Source: Rhodobacter sp. (GTDB lineage Bacteria > Pseudomonadota > Alphaproteobacteria > Rhodobacterales > Rhodobacteraceae). From it: 64,000 nt of DNA. A model generated the notes under the pieces. That model made no database searches, was not told the origin of the DNA, and saw nothing but the letters and a program-made list of their open reading frames with translations. The stretch is from the NCBI GenBank assembly GCA_027484145.1, contig JAIXUH010000013.1:186001-250000 (forward strand), read 5' to 3'. Each line of letters opens with the position of its first letter. Positions within the stretch are counted from its first letter, which is position 1. Position numbers and translations under genes: made by a program. Shown here piece by piece: positions 16,854 to 30,704 of the stretch.

Positions 16854-17699
16854 TCAGGCGTCTGCAACCACATCTTGGCGTTGCTGGCCCAAGCCCTCGA
16901 TGGCCAGTTCCACCACATCGCCGGGCTTCAGATAGCGCGGTGGCTTCATCCCCATGCCCACGCCGGGTGGTGTACCGGTCGAGATGACATCGCCGGGGTG
17001 AAGCGTCATGAACTGCGACAGATAGCTGACGACATGCGCCACGCCGTAAACCATCGTCTTGGTTGACCCGTTCTGCACCTTTTCGCCATTCACCGTCAGC
17101 CACATTGACAGGTTTTGCGGATCGGCCACCTCGTCGCGGGTCACCAGCCACGGGCCAAGCTGGCCAAAGTTGTCGCAGCTTTTGCCCTTGGTCCATTGGC
17201 CCGCACGTTCGGTCTGGAACGCGCGCTCTGACACGTCGTTGGCCACGGCAAAGCCCGCCACATGCTTCAGCGCATCCGCTTCGCTGACATACTTGGCCTT
17301 GGTGCCGATGATGACGGCCAGTTCCACCTCCCAGTCGGTCTTTTGCGAGGTGCGGGGCATGATGATGGGGTCATTGGGGCCGCAGATGGCGCTGGTCGCC
17401 TTCATGAACACAACAGGTTCTGGCGGCACGGCCATCCCGCTTTCGGCGGCATGGTCGGCATAGTTGAGCCCGATGCAGATGAACTTGCCTGTGCCCGCCA
17501 CGCAGGCACCAAGGCGGGTTCCCGCGTCCACCACCGGCAACTGTCCAGCATCAATGCCGCGCAGCGCAGAAAGGCCCACGTCAGACAGCAGCGCGCCGCC
17601 AATGTCGGGCACGATTCCGGTCAGATCGCGGATCGTGCCATCGCTGTGCAGCATGCCCGGACGTTCGGCCCCACGCGGGCCATGGCGAAGAAGTTTCAT
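16854..17699 (-). CDS. FAH-family hydrolase (probable 2,4-diketo-3-deoxy-L-fuconate hydrolase)
   Basis: 281 residues, typical of FAH-fold sugar-acid hydrolases. Seen: ICIGLNYADHAAE (about 73-85), EPVVFMKATSAICGPNDPI, the metal-binding DWEVELAVIIG (the E-x-E pair), and PGDVISTGTPPGVGMGMKPP near the end. In the non-phosphorylating L-fucose (and L-rhamnose) route this family cleaves 2,4-diketo-3-deoxy-L-fuconate to pyruvate and L-lactate. A ureidoglycolate-lyase-like annotation is common for the same family but does not fit the neighbours. AGAGGA precedes the ATG at the right distance. It lies 12 bases after the SDR gene. Confidence 0.8.
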   Translation of the reverse strand: MKLLRHGPRGAERPGMLHSDGTIRDLTGIVPDIGGALLSDVGLSALRGIDAGQLPVVDAGTRLGACVAGTGKFICIGLNYADHAAESGMAVPPEPVVFMKATSAICGPNDPIIMPRTSQKTDWEVELAVIIGTKAKYVSEADALKHVAGFAVANDVSERAFQTERAGQWTKGKSCDNFGQLGPWLVTRDEVADPQNLSMWLTVNGEKVQNGSTKTMVYGVAHVVSYLSQFMTLHPGDVISTGTPPGVGMGMKPPRYLKPGDVVELAIEGLGQQRQDVVADA

Positions 17700-17711
17700 G
17701 AGTCTATCCTC

Positions 17712-20032
<2,321 letters not shown>

Positions 20033-20041
20033 GGCAGCCTC

Positions 20042-21864
<1,823 letters not shown>

Positions 21865-21931
21865 GGGGGTCCTCTCCCTTGGTGTGATGATGGTTGGTTG
21901 CGGAACGTTGAGCGTTCTCTTGGTTGAAGGA

Positions 21932-22930
21932 TCAGCCGGCGCGACGACGGCGCAGCATATCGGCGTAAACGGCGGCAATGATGATCAGGCCGGTCACGAC
22001 CGTCTGCCATTCCTGCGCCACGGACATGATCCGCAGGCCATTCAGCAGGACAGACATGATCAGCGCCCCGATGATCGTGCCAAGGATGGAACCACGCCCC
22101 CCGGCAAGCGAGGTGCCGCCGATCACGACAGCCGCGATGGCATCAAGCTCATAACCCAGCCCAAGGGCGGGCTGCGCAGAATTCAGGCGCGAGGCGATGA
22201 TCAGACCGGCGATGCCGCAGATGGCCCCAGACAGCGCGTAGATGGCCATTTTCCAAGCGTCGGTGTTGACGCCGGACAGGCGCACCGCCTCTTCGTTCGA
22301 CCCAAGCGCAAAGGTGTAGCGGCCCAGAACCGTGCGGTTCAGCACATAGCCCATCACCAAGGCCAGCAGAAACAGGATCAACACGCCATTGGGCACGGGC
22401 ACGCCCGGCAAGAACACCCCGATCAGCGACCCGGTCGATATCTCCGAAAAGCCGGGCGTGTCATTGAAATAGATGGGTTTTGTTCCTGAAATCACCAGCG
22501 ACAGACCCTTGAGGATCAGCATCATGCCCAAGGTGGCTATAAAGGGCGGGATCTTCATCTTGGCAATCAGCGCGCCCGAGATCAACCCGCACAAGGCCCC
22601 CGTTCCCAGCGCCGCCAGAATGCCAAGGGGCAACGGCAAGCCCATATAGGTCAACACAACCCCGGCCATCACCGCGCAGAATGTCATCAGCGTGCCAACG
22701 GAAAGGTCGATGCCGCCGGTGATGATGACCAGCGTCGCCGCAATCGCCAGCACCCCATTGACCGACGTGGCCTGAAGGATCGCCAGAATGTTCGACGTCT
22801 GCAGAAAGTTTTCCGAGGCCACGGAAAAAAACACCAGCAGCACAATCAGGCTGGCAAAGGCAAGGATCTTTTGCTGCGCGCCGGATGGTGCCTTGGCGGC
22901 GGCCACAGGGGCTGCGGGTGCGGTGGTCAT
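21932..22930 (-). CDS. Sugar ABC transporter permease (ribose/CUT2 type)
   Basis: 332 residues with eight to ten hydrophobic segments starting at about residue 25 ([21 protein letters not shown]). [37 protein letters not shown] and [26 protein letters not shown] are the family blocks of RbsC-like permeases, which form the inner-membrane channel as a homodimer. Its ATG overlaps the stop of the ATPase gene as ATGA (22927-22930). The space to the binding-protein gene (67 bases) contains a small GAACG-N5-CGTTC hairpin. Confidence 0.93.
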   Translation of the reverse strand: MTTAPAAPVAAAKAPSGAQQKILAFASLIVLLVFFSVASENFLQTSNILAILQATSVNGVLAIAATLVIITGGIDLSVGTLMTFCAVMAGVVLTYMGLPLPLGILAALGTGALCGLISGALIAKMKIPPFIATLGMMLILKGLSLVISGTKPIYFNDTPGFSEISTGSLIGVFLPGVPVPNGVLILFLLALVMGYVLNRTVLGRYTFALGSNEEAVRLSGVNTDAWKMAIYALSGAICGIAGLIIASRLNSAQPALGLGYELDAIAAVVIGGTSLAGGRGSILGTIIGALIMSVLLNGLRIMSVAQEWQTVVTGLIIIAAVYADMLRRRRAG

Positions 22931-24447
22931 GCGGTGGCCTCCTCAAGCGCGCCTTGGCGAAGGGTCGCAAGGCGCATGATGTGTTCCTGCGTTGTGGCCG
23001 CCCCGCCAGGAAGGATGCCAGTCAGGCGGCCTTCGCACATCACGGCGATGCGGTGAGACAGGCGCAGTACCTCGGGCAGTTCGGAACTGATGACGACGAT
23101 CGCCTTGCCCTGCGCGGCAAGGCTTTGCAGCAGGCGATAGATTTCGGCCTTTGCCCCTACGTCAATGCCGCGCGTCGGCTCGTCGAAGAACAAGATGTCG
23201 CAATCCCGCAGCAGCCATTTCGCAATGACGATCTTTTGCTGGTTGCCCCCCGACAGCAGGCGCACCTCTTGCCGGTCCGTTGGCGTGCGGATCGCCAGTT
23301 TGGCGATGTAATCCTTGGCGACCACCGCAAGGGCGTTGTCGTTGACCACGCCAAACCTGTTCTGAAAGCGGAACAGGCTGGTCATCCCGATGTTCGAACG
23401 CACATCAAGCCCGAGGGCGAGGCCATAGTGCTTGCGGTCTTCGGACAGATAGCCAATGCCCACACCGACCGCATCCTTTGGGCTCCGAATGGTGCAAGGC
23501 TTGCCATGCACGATGATTTCGCCGGAATCGCGGACATCGGCGCCAAAGATGGCGCGGGCCACTTCCGTCCGTCCCGCCCCCATCAGCCCGGCAAAGCCAA
23601 GAATTTCACCCCGCCGCAGGGTAAAGGACACATCGCGTATCGTGCGGCCGCGGTTCAATCCCCTCACCTCCAGCGCAAGGGGGGCGGCCGACAGATCGGG
23701 AATGTCCACATCGGTGTTTTCCAGATCGCGGCCCACCATCATGCTGATGATGGTCGAAATCGGCGTATCCGCCGCGGCAACCGTGCCGACATAAGCGCCA
23801 TCACGCATCACGGTCACCCGGTCCGAGATGCGGCGGATTTCGTCCATCTTGTGGCTGATGTAAACCACACCCACGCCTTCGGATTTCAGGCGCCGGATGA
23901 TCGCGAACAACTCGTTTGTTTCGGCATCGTTCAGGGCCGCCGTCGGCTCATCCATGATCAGGATACGCGAACGGTAGGACAACGCCTTGGCAATCTCCAC
24001 CATCTGCTGGCGCGCCACTGACAGGGTCCGAACCTCGGCCCGCACGTCCATGGCCACATTCATCGCCTTGAAGATGCTTTCTGCATCTTCGTTCAGCTTG
24101 CCTTCGTCCAGTCGGCCAAAGCTGCGACGAGGTTCGCGCCCGATAAAGATGTTCTGCGCAACGGTCAGGTCATTCATCAACGCCAGTTCCTGATGAATGA
24201 TGCCGATGCCCAAGCTTTGGGCCGCCCGCGGGCCTTGCACAGTGACGCTTTTCCCCTCAACGGCGACGGTGCCGCCATCGGGCTGATAGATGCCCGACAG
24301 GATCTTCATCAGCGTGGATTTGCCTGCGCCATTCTCGCCCATCAGGGCATGAACTTCGCCCGAAACCAGATCGAACTGCGCCGATTTCAGCGCGTGAACA
24401 CCCGGAAAGCGCTTGTCGATGGCGGTCATGCGGACAAGTTCGGTCAT
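22927..24447 (-). CDS. Sugar ABC transporter ATP-binding protein (two ATPase domains)
   Basis: 506 residues with two fused nucleotide-binding domains, as in RbsA-like proteins. First domain: Walker [10 protein letters not shown] (about 37-45), a degenerate signature [15 protein letters not shown], Walker [12 protein letters not shown]. Second domain: the usual degenerate P-loop region ([19 protein letters not shown], about 280), an intact signature [17 protein letters not shown] and Walker [17 protein letters not shown]. The one intact/one altered pattern is normal for this family. It energises import with the permease next to it. It overlaps its neighbours on both sides by four bases. Confidence 0.95.
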   Translation of the reverse strand: MTELVRMTAIDKRFPGVHALKSAQFDLVSGEVHALMGENGAGKSTLMKILSGIYQPDGGTVAVEGKSVTVQGPRAAQSLGIGIIHQELALMNDLTVAQNIFIGREPRRSFGRLDEGKLNEDAESIFKAMNVAMDVRAEVRTLSVARQQMVEIAKALSYRSRILIMDEPTAALNDAETNELFAIIRRLKSEGVGVVYISHKMDEIRRISDRVTVMRDGAYVGTVAAADTPISTIISMMVGRDLENTDVDIPDLSAAPLALEVRGLNRGRTIRDVSFTLRRGEILGFAGLMGAGRTEVARAIFGADVRDSGEIIVHGKPCTIRSPKDAVGVGIGYLSEDRKHYGLALGLDVRSNIGMTSLFRFQNRFGVVNDNALAVVAKDYIAKLAIRTPTDRQEVRLLSGGNQQKIVIAKWLLRDCDILFFDEPTRGIDVGAKAEIYRLLQSLAAQGKAIVVISSELPEVLRLSHRIAVMCEGRLTGILPGGAATTQEHIMRLATLRQGALEEATA

Positions 24448-25478
24448 GCGGCCACCCCTTCCTTCAGGCCGACGACGACCTTGATCAGCGTCTCGCGGTT
24501 GGCCACCAACTGCGGAAAGCGCGCGGGCAGCGCATCCAGCGGCATCACTTCGGAAATGATCTGGCGCGCGTCGATCCGGCCATCGGACAGGGCTTCCATC
24601 ACCGTGCGGAAGTCCTCGGCGGTGGCATTGCGGCTGCCCAGAAGGCTCATCTCGCGCTTGTGAAACTCAGCATCCGTAAAGCTTATGTCGCCTTTGACGA
24701 CGCTGACCAGCACATAGGTGCCGCCGTGGGCCACATGCGCAAAACCCGCTTCGATGGCCCCCGTGTTTCCGGTGGCGTCAAACACCACATCGAAACCATC
24801 GGCCAGATCGCCTGCAATCAGCGGCGTGTCGACGCCATGCATCTTGTCAAATCCAAAGGCGCGGCAAGCTTCAAGCCGAGCGGGGCTGGCGTCTTGCAAA
24901 TGCACCTCGGCCCCGCGCAAACGGGCGAAAAGCGCGGTGCCAAGGCCAATGGGGCCTGCCCCGGTGACCAGAACCCGATCTTGCGCGCCCACACCAGACC
25001 GGCGCACGGCATGCGCACCAATAGCCAGAAACTCCGCCAGAACGGCCTGTCCTTCGGTAAGGGTGCCGGCATCATACAGATTGTTCGACGGCACTGCGAT
25101 GCGCGCGCACATGCCGCCATCGCGATGCACACCCAGCACGCCGATCCGGGTGCAGCAATTGGGCTTGCCGCGCAGGCAGGCCCGACAGGTTCCGCAGGCG
25201 ATATAGGGGTTGATCACCACAAGCTGCCCGGCCCGCCATGGCCCCGCATCTGCGGCCACATGACCGCAAAGCTCGTGGCCAATCACGCGCGGATAGTCGA
25301 GGAACGGCTGCTTGCCATCAAAGATGTGATAGTCGGTGCCGCACAGGCCAACGGCGGAAATATCCACCAGCACCCAGCCTTCGGGGGCAGATTGCGGAAC
25401 ATCCCGCGCCACCAGTTCAAACTGGCCGGGCGTTATGCATGTTCCACACAGCATGGTCGGCGCAACCGCACCCGCCAT
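24444..25478 (-). CDS. Zinc-dependent medium-chain alcohol/sugar-acid dehydrogenase
   Basis: 344 residues, MDR family. Catalytic zinc residues: Cys46 ([10 protein letters not shown]) and His68-Glu69 (VIGHELCG). The structural zinc lobe is Cys95-Cys98-Cys101-Cys109 ([14 protein letters not shown]). The Rossmann loop is [10 protein letters not shown]. Close relatives oxidise sugar alcohols or L-galactonate/L-fuconate-type acids; in this operon it may handle a pathway side branch or L-lactaldehyde. The exact substrate is open. The start at 25478 lies six bases after GGAGGAG; an ATG two codons earlier touches that site directly. It is the first gene of the long operon reaching to 16010, and divergent from the GntR-like regulator. 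Confidence 0.85.
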   Translation of the reverse strand: MAGAVAPTMLCGTCITPGQFELVARDVPQSAPEGWVLVDISAVGLCGTDYHIFDGKQPFLDYPRVIGHELCGHVAADAGPWRAGQLVVINPYIACGTCRACLRGKPNCCTRIGVLGVHRDGGMCARIAVPSNNLYDAGTLTEGQAVLAEFLAIGAHAVRRSGVGAQDRVLVTGAGPIGLGTALFARLRGAEVHLQDASPARLEACRAFGFDKMHGVDTPLIAGDLADGFDVVFDATGNTGAIEAGFAHVAHGGTYVLVSVVKGDISFTDAEFHKREMSLLGSRNATAEDFRTVMEALSDGRIDARQIISEVMPLDALPARFPQLVANRETLIKVVVGLKEGVAA

Positions 25479-25617
25479 CGTCATCTCCTCCCTGCCACGA
25501 TGCCGACTCAGCCCGTGGTTTTTATCATTAAAGACACTAGACCCTACAGATTCCGGCTTGCCAACTGTTTTTAATCTTTTAATGCATAGAACAGGGCAGC
25601 CATTTCAGGAACCTCCA
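25479..25617. promoter_or_regulatory. Divergent promoter region between the deoxysugar operon and its regulator
   Basis: 139 bases, with an AT-rich core unlike the surroundings. CATTAAA at 25526-25532 recurs inverted as TTTAATG at 25578-25584, and two further TTTAAT-like words lie nearby. Such paired sites about five helical turns apart would suit a dimeric GntR-type regulator. No certain -35/-10 pair was identified. Confidence 0.4.
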
Positions 25618-26520
25618 ATGGCCCGGACAGACGCGCGGTTTCGCTCCGCTTTCAATGAGCTTCTGGATACCTTGGCCGAGCTACCGGTTGCGGCAGCGTT
25701 GCCATCCGAAGTGCAACTGTCACAGCGGCTGAAGGTGTCGCGCACGGTGGTGCGCGCCGCGCTCAAGGCCTTGGACGGGGCAGGGATCATCCACCTTGAC
25801 GGGCGCGAAAAGATGATGCTGCGCCACCCCTTGGCCGAAGACCGCCTGACACTCCGCGAAGACTACATTAGCCGTGATGCGCTTGAGGCGCGGTTTCTCG
25901 ATTGGGTGTTGCGGTTCGACGTGCCCGCCGAGACGCCGCTGAACGTGGCGCAATTGGCCAAGCAGTTCAATGTGCCGCCGCATCTGCTGCAAGAGTTTCT
26001 GGCCAGCCTGGGGCAGTTCGGTCTGGTCGAGCGGCGGCCGCGTGGCGGGTGGCGTTTGCTGGGCTTCACCGCCGATTATGCGGTAGAGCTTTCCGACTTC
26101 CGGTCAGTGCTGGAGGTCAATGCCGTCCGCGCGGTGGTCTGCCAGCCCGACGATCACCCGGTCTGGCCCGCGTTAGCCGCCATCCGGCGCGATCACCTGT
26201 CGCTGCTGGACAGGATCGACCGCGACTTTCACGACTTCTCACCTTTGGACGGCCAGTTTCACAGCATCATCAATTCCGTGGTGAACAATCGTTTTGTCAC
26301 CGAGTTTCAAAAGGTGATCTCGCTGATCTTTCACTATCACTATCAATGGGACAAGACGATGGAACGCCACCGCAATGAGGCGGCGATCAAGGAACATCTG
26401 CGGATCATTGATGCCCTATGTGCCCGCGACGGCGCGACGGCTGAGGCAGCGGCGTTGTCACATCTGGCCACCTCGAAGGAAACGCTGCTGTCATCGATGC
26501 GCGGCCATCATCTGGCCTGA
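25618..26520 (+). CDS. GntR-like transcriptional regulator with two winged-helix segments and an FCD-like ligand domain
   Basis: 300 residues. Residues about 8-70 form a GntR-type winged helix (LPSEVQLSQRLKVSRTVVRAALKALDGAGIIH). A second winged-helix-like segment follows at about 95-145 (TPLNVAQLAKQFNVPPHLLQEFLASLGQFGLVERRPRGGWRL). The C-terminal helical domain has FCD features (DRDFHDFSPLDGQFHSIINSVVNN). Most FadR/FCD regulators have one DNA-binding domain, so the tandem arrangement is notable. It is transcribed away from the deoxysugar operon and probably represses it in the absence of the sugar or a pathway acid. The ATG at 25618 follows AGGA by seven bases; the frame is open further upstream but reads through the promoter. 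Confidence 0.8.
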   Translation: MARTDARFRSAFNELLDTLAELPVAAALPSEVQLSQRLKVSRTVVRAALKALDGAGIIHLDGREKMMLRHPLAEDRLTLREDYISRDALEARFLDWVLRFDVPAETPLNVAQLAKQFNVPPHLLQEFLASLGQFGLVERRPRGGWRLLGFTADYAVELSDFRSVLEVNAVRAVVCQPDDHPVWPALAAIRRDHLSLLDRIDRDFHDFSPLDGQFHSIINSVVNNRFVTEFQKVISLIFHYHYQWDKTMERHRNEAAIKEHLRIIDALCARDGATAEAAALSHLATSKETLLSSMRGHHLA

Positions 26521-26895
26521 ATCCGGTTAAGGGCGGGCAATGCAAAGACCACAACCTCTGCAACCTGGCAAGGTATGGCTTACCTTACGTCATCCTATGG
26601 TTGCGAATCGCACGAAAAAGTCGCAGGTTGCAAAAGCCGACCCTTTTCTCAGAACACATCAAGTTTGAACGGCCTGATCGTGTGGATCAGGACTGTAGCC
26701 CTATGATTTTGCTCCAACTCCTGGCATCTGGCCATGGTTTTGGCCACTGGCTGCGGTTGTGCACGCCGCAGGCAGGCCATGATCGGAAAGACATCCCGTT
26801 TATCTGACGGGACAACCTGCGCGCGCATCTTTGCCCAACCTGCCACTCCGCTCCGGGGGCAGGCGACAGACCACGTTGCAACAAGGACAATTGTC
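26521..26895. other. Intergenic region upstream of the contractile injection system
   Basis: 375 bases without a convincing gene. It holds an inverted repeat AAGGTA-N5-TACCTT at 26570-26586, 50 bases after the regulator stop, which may be an operator or a weak terminator. The rest must contain the eCIS promoter, but I see no clear sigma-70, sigma-54 or CtrA site. An open frame from 26734 runs into the sheath gene; its first 54 residues do not resemble a sheath protein. Confidence 0.6.
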
Positions 26896-29310
26896 ATGGT
26901 TCAGCTAAGCTATCCCGGGGTCTACATCGTTGAGAAATCAAGTGGCGTAAAGACGATCACCGGCGTTGCCACATCGATCGCCGCGTTTTTCGGCCGCACA
27001 CAGAAAGGCCCGGTCAACCGCCCGATCCGTTGCCTGAGCTATGCCGATTTCCTGCGTAATTTCGGTGGGGCACACCCGCAAAGCGAGATCGGCCTCAGCG
27101 TCAAGATGTTCTATGACAACGGCGGCAGTGATTGCCATGTGGTGCGCCTTGCGGGGTTCGGGGCCGCATCCGCCGCCATTGACCTCGAAAATGCCGCTGG
27201 AGACGTCGTGTTGCGGGCCGAGGCCAAGATGGCGGGTGTCTGGGGCAATGGTCTGCGCTTGTCCGTCAGCCACGCGACACCTAGCCCCGGCGAGACATTC
27301 ACGCTGACCGTCACGCAAGAAGAAGGTGGCCGCGTTGTTGCAACCGAAGTGCATACCAGCCTGTCGATGGACCCGGCCTCGCCCCGCTTTGCGCCCAGCT
27401 TTGTCACGCAAAGTTCGGCGCTGATCCGGCTGACCGCAATCGATGCAGGAACAGGGGCAAGTGCGGTGGTGGGTTTCAGCCAGGGGCGGCGTCCTCTGGG
27501 TGCCGATCTGGCGGCCGCGCAAGGGGTGCTGGGCGGCCTGATTGCGGTGGCCGCGGCCGCCGGTTCCCGCCGGTTCGAGATTTCGGTGAACGGATCAGCC
27601 TATGTGCCCGTCGATCTGACGGGCTGGAATGTGAATGCGGCTGCCGTGGTTGATCTGGCGGTTCTGGGCCAGCAAATGACCGGTATCGTGAATACCGCCC
27701 TTGCCACGCTGGTGCCTGCGCAAACCGTGCAAGCCACGTTCGATGTGGCAGACGGGCAGGTTTATCTGCGCCTTCTGGCAAACAGCGGTGCCGCGTCCTC
27801 TGTCCGGGTGCGGCGGTCTGCCAGCAGCGACATCGCCGCGGCCCTGATGCTGGGCACAGAAAACGGCGGACTGGAAATGGCGCGATTTGCTGATCTGCGC
27901 CCCATGCCAACCGGCAGCCGTATCCGCCTTGTCACCGAGACGGGGGTGGCAAACGCGCTGAATGCCTTTGCCGTTGCGGCCCAAAACGCCATCACCGGGG
28001 TCACCATCGGGACCGAGCCGTTGGTGCCCTTGAACGCGGCCCCGAATTCCTTGGTCACAACAGCCGCCGCAAACCCGATGTCGCGCGATGCCTCAGGGCC
28101 TGGCAGTGCCAGCGCCAACAATGATGGTGTGCGCGAGAAATTGCGGATCATGGCGCAGGCCATCTCGAACGCCCCCGGCTCACTCTGGCGCGCCGAGGTG
28201 CATGGGTTTGAACTGGTCGTTCTGGCCCGCGCAGGCGGGATGAATGAAATCCCGTCGGCCATCGTGTTTTCTGGTCCGGGCGCGGCCACGCTGAACAACG
28301 CGCTGCAGCGCAACGTCAAGGCCTATACACTGGGGCCAAACGGGACCAGCGCCTTTGTCACCTTTGGCGGCGCGGCCCAGACCGGCAGTGACGGCGATGC
28401 GCCCGGCTTTGACGACTATGTCGGCAGTCCTTCGCTGAAAACCGGGTTCAACGCACTGGATGGCGTTGACCTGTTCAACCTGATGATCCTGCCCGCCGAC
28501 CATGGCCTGGCCGATGGCGTCCGCCGCAGCCTGTGGGGGCCAGCCAGCATTTATGCCGCGTCGCGCCGCGCCTTCTTGCTGATCGATGCACCCGACAGCT
28601 GGTCCGATGCCGAAGGCCGTGCCGCGATCATCCAGAATACCGATGACATCAACGCCATACGGTCCACTGTGGTCAAAGACCATTGCGCCACGTTCTATCC
28701 GAAGCTGCAGGTGAACGAGGCAGGTCTGGTCCGCGCTGTCGGGCCATCTGGGGCGATTGCCGGGCTTTTGGCGCGCACCGACGCATCGCGCGGCGTCTGG
28801 AAGGCTCCCGCCGGCACCGAGGCCGATTTGCGCGGCATCGTTGGTCTGGCGACCCGGCTGACCGATCTGGAAAATGGTGTGCTGAACAAACTGGGGGTCA
28901 ATTGCGCGCGCGGCTTTACTGCGGGTTATGTGAACTGGGGTGCACGCACCATGGACGGGGCCGATGACCTTGGGTCGGAATGGAAATACATCCCCATCCG
29001 CCGCCTCGCGCTGATGATCGAGGAAAGCCTGTTCCGCGGCACGCAATGGGTGGTGTTCGAGCCGAATGACGAACCCCTGTGGGCGCGCGTGCGGCTGAAT
29101 GTCGGCGTGTTCATGAATGGGTTGTTCCGGCAGGGGGCCTTTCAGGGCTCTACCCCGTCGGACGCCTATTTCGTGAAATGCGATGGCGAAACCACCACGC
29201 AGGCCGACCGCAACCTTGGCGTCGTCAATATCGAGGTGGGGTTTGCGCCGCTGAAGCCCGCTGAATTTGTGGTGATCACGATCCAGCAAATGGTGGGCGA
29301 TCTGGCCTGA
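26896..29310 (+). CDS. eCIS contractile sheath protein (single, oversized)
   Basis: 804 residues. The N-terminus (SYPGVYIVEKSSGVKTITGVATSIAAFFGRTQKGP) and the C-terminus (NCARGFTAGYVNWGARTM, YIPIRRLALMIEESLFRGTQWVVFEPNDEPLWARVRLNV, then FVVITIQQ) are the conserved sheath core shared by phage T4 gp18 and Afp/PVC sheaths. PVC-type sheaths are about 350-480 residues; here a large insertion at about 95-560, rich in Ala, Val, Thr and Asn, separates the two parts and probably forms surface domains. The sheath stores the energy for contraction. AAGGA nine bases before 26896 supports this start. Only one sheath gene is present, unlike the two or three of Afp and PVC loci. Confidence 0.93.
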   Translation: MVQLSYPGVYIVEKSSGVKTITGVATSIAAFFGRTQKGPVNRPIRCLSYADFLRNFGGAHPQSEIGLSVKMFYDNGGSDCHVVRLAGFGAASAAIDLENAAGDVVLRAEAKMAGVWGNGLRLSVSHATPSPGETFTLTVTQEEGGRVVATEVHTSLSMDPASPRFAPSFVTQSSALIRLTAIDAGTGASAVVGFSQGRRPLGADLAAAQGVLGGLIAVAAAAGSRRFEISVNGSAYVPVDLTGWNVNAAAVVDLAVLGQQMTGIVNTALATLVPAQTVQATFDVADGQVYLRLLANSGAASSVRVRRSASSDIAAALMLGTENGGLEMARFADLRPMPTGSRIRLVTETGVANALNAFAVAAQNAITGVTIGTEPLVPLNAAPNSLVTTAAANPMSRDASGPGSASANNDGVREKLRIMAQAISNAPGSLWRAEVHGFELVVLARAGGMNEIPSAIVFSGPGAATLNNALQRNVKAYTLGPNGTSAFVTFGGAAQTGSDGDAPGFDDYVGSPSLKTGFNALDGVDLFNLMILPADHGLADGVRRSLWGPASIYAASRRAFLLIDAPDSWSDAEGRAAIIQNTDDINAIRSTVVKDHCATFYPKLQVNEAGLVRAVGPSGAIAGLLARTDASRGVWKAPAGTEADLRGIVGLATRLTDLENGVLNKLGVNCARGFTAGYVNWGARTMDGADDLGSEWKYIPIRRLALMIEESLFRGTQWVVFEPNDEPLWARVRLNVGVFMNGLFRQGAFQGSTPSDAYFVKCDGETTTQADRNLGVVNIEVGFAPLKPAEFVVITIQQMVGDLA

Positions 29311-29358
29311 CCGGCCCCCGCCTGCGCATCGGATCTTTGACAGATATCGGAGAGTATC

Positions 29359-29883
29359 ATGCCCAAGGGTTTCGTCACCAACGCCCACCGCATCGACCCC
29401 TACAAGAATTTCAAGTTTCGCCTGCTGTGGGACCAAAAGGTTGTGCTGGGCATTTCCAAGGTCAGCCCGCTGAAACGCACGACAGAAGTGGTGTCGCACC
29501 GTGAAGGAGGCGACAACAGCCGCGACCACAAGTCACCGGGCCGCACTACCTATGAAGGGATTACGCTGGAGCGCGGGATCACCCATGACGCCACGTTTGA
29601 GCTTTGGGCAAACCGCATCCATTCGTCTGCGGGCGATGCGGCCATGGATCTTGTCGATTTCCGCAAGGACGTGACGCTGGAATTTCTGAACGAAAAGGGC
29701 CACGTCGCCAAACGCTATTTCCTGTTCCGGGCGTGGGTCAGCGAGTTTACCGCCCTGCCCGACCTTGACGCCAATGCCAACGCCGTTGCGATCGAGTCGA
29801 TGAAGCTGGAACTGGAAAGCTGGGAACGCGACCTTGGCACGCAGGAACCGAACGAAGCCTCGCCCGTTCCGGCGGGCGCCTGA
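29359..29883 (+). CDS. eCIS inner tube protein (T4 gp19-like)
   Basis: 174 residues. DPYKNFKFRLLWDQKVVLGISKVSPLKRTTEVVSHREGG, SPGRTTYEGITLERGITHDATFELWA and the MKLELESWERD ending match the gp19-like tail tube family found as Afp1/Pvc1. Stacked hexamers make the rigid tube that the sheath drives into the target. GGAGAG precedes the ATG. It follows the sheath gene by 48 bases, the standard order. It is the only gp19-type gene in the window. Confidence 0.93.
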   Translation: MPKGFVTNAHRIDPYKNFKFRLLWDQKVVLGISKVSPLKRTTEVVSHREGGDNSRDHKSPGRTTYEGITLERGITHDATFELWANRIHSSAGDAAMDLVDFRKDVTLEFLNEKGHVAKRYFLFRAWVSEFTALPDLDANANAVAIESMKLELESWERDLGTQEPNEASPVPAGA

Positions 29884-29894
29884 CACAAGGGCAC

Positions 29895-30704
29895 ATGGTC
29901 ATGGCGGCCCGCTTTGCCCTGTTTCCCGGCCCGAATGCCCCGCATGCCGCGCTGTCATGGCGGGCGTTGGGGGCACCAGGCGATCTGGATATCGACTTTG
30001 GTTCAACTGACCGCCCCGCCATGGTGTCCGCCGTTCTGTCGGCCTGTGCTGACCCCGTCCTTGCGCCTGAACAGGCCGAAGGGATGTGGCGGCTGACCGT
30101 TTCGGCCCGTATCGGCGGATTGCTGGCAATCTGGGCGGAAAGCACGGGCCGCGATGTGCTTGAACTGCAACCGCGCTGCCCAGTCGCCATATGCCGCCAA
30201 GGTATGGAGGTCGCCCTGCCTGCAAACGCGCTGGCGGAACTGGCGCAAGAGGCTGAACGGACCGATCACACGACCTTGTCGCTGCCCGGCGGGCGACTGG
30301 TGCGGTTACGCCGCCCACGCGGCGTGGATCAGCGTCTGTGGCGGTCAACGCCGCATGCCACGGGTGACAGCGCCGCCATTGCGATCATGCTTTCGCTCAC
30401 CGAAGAAGGTCTGCCAACCGCCGAAGACCGCGCTGCCATATCTGATGCGATGGCGGCATTTGACCCATTGTCCTGCTTTGCGCTTGAGGTGACCTGCCCA
30501 CATTGCGGCGCGGAACTGTCTCTTCCTGTCGATCTGGAGGCCGTGCTTCTATCGGAACTGGCGCGGTTGCAGACCCGGCTTTTGACGCAGGTGGATGCAC
30601 TGGCCCGCCGCTATGGCTGGACCGAGGATCAGGTTCTGGCCGTGCCCGCATGGCGGCGGCAGCGCTATCTGACCTTGCACCGGCAGGATGACGGGTGGCC
30701 ATGA
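29895..30704 (+). CDS. T4-baseplate-chaperone-like eCIS protein with a zinc-knuckle motif
   Basis: 269 residues. The C-terminal part has CPHCGAELSLPVDLEAVL (about 199-216, a CxxC half-knuckle) and DALARRYGWTEDQVLAVPAWRRQRYL. This pattern of a CPxCG turn followed by a YGWsexxILxLPxxRRxxYL helix recurs in T4_baseplate-like (gp26-type) assembly proteins of phage-like and eCIS loci. The N-terminal half is not recognised. It is probably a baseplate assembly chaperone. AAGGG lies four bases from the first ATG and ten from a second in-frame ATG at 29901. Its stop overlaps the next start. Confidence 0.65.
   Translation: MVMAARFALFPGPNAPHAALSWRALGAPGDLDIDFGSTDRPAMVSAVLSACADPVLAPEQAEGMWRLTVSARIGGLLAIWAESTGRDVLELQPRCPVAICRQGMEVALPANALAELAQEAERTDHTTLSLPGGRLVRLRRPRGVDQRLWRSTPHATGDSAAIAIMLSLTEEGLPTAEDRAAISDAMAAFDPLSCFALEVTCPHCGAELSLPVDLEAVLLSELARLQTRLLTQVDALARRYGWTEDQVLAVPAWRRQRYLTLHRQDDGWP

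Noticed and set aside
26570-26586. AAGGTA-N5-TACCTT as the terminator of the GntR-like gene
   Set aside because: The stem is only six AT-rich base pairs without a U-tract; kept only as a possible operator in the intergenic note.
28180-29529. A 449-codon antisense frame over the sheath gene
   Set aside because: It mirrors a conserved sheath core in the other strand and has no ribosome site or recognisable domain.
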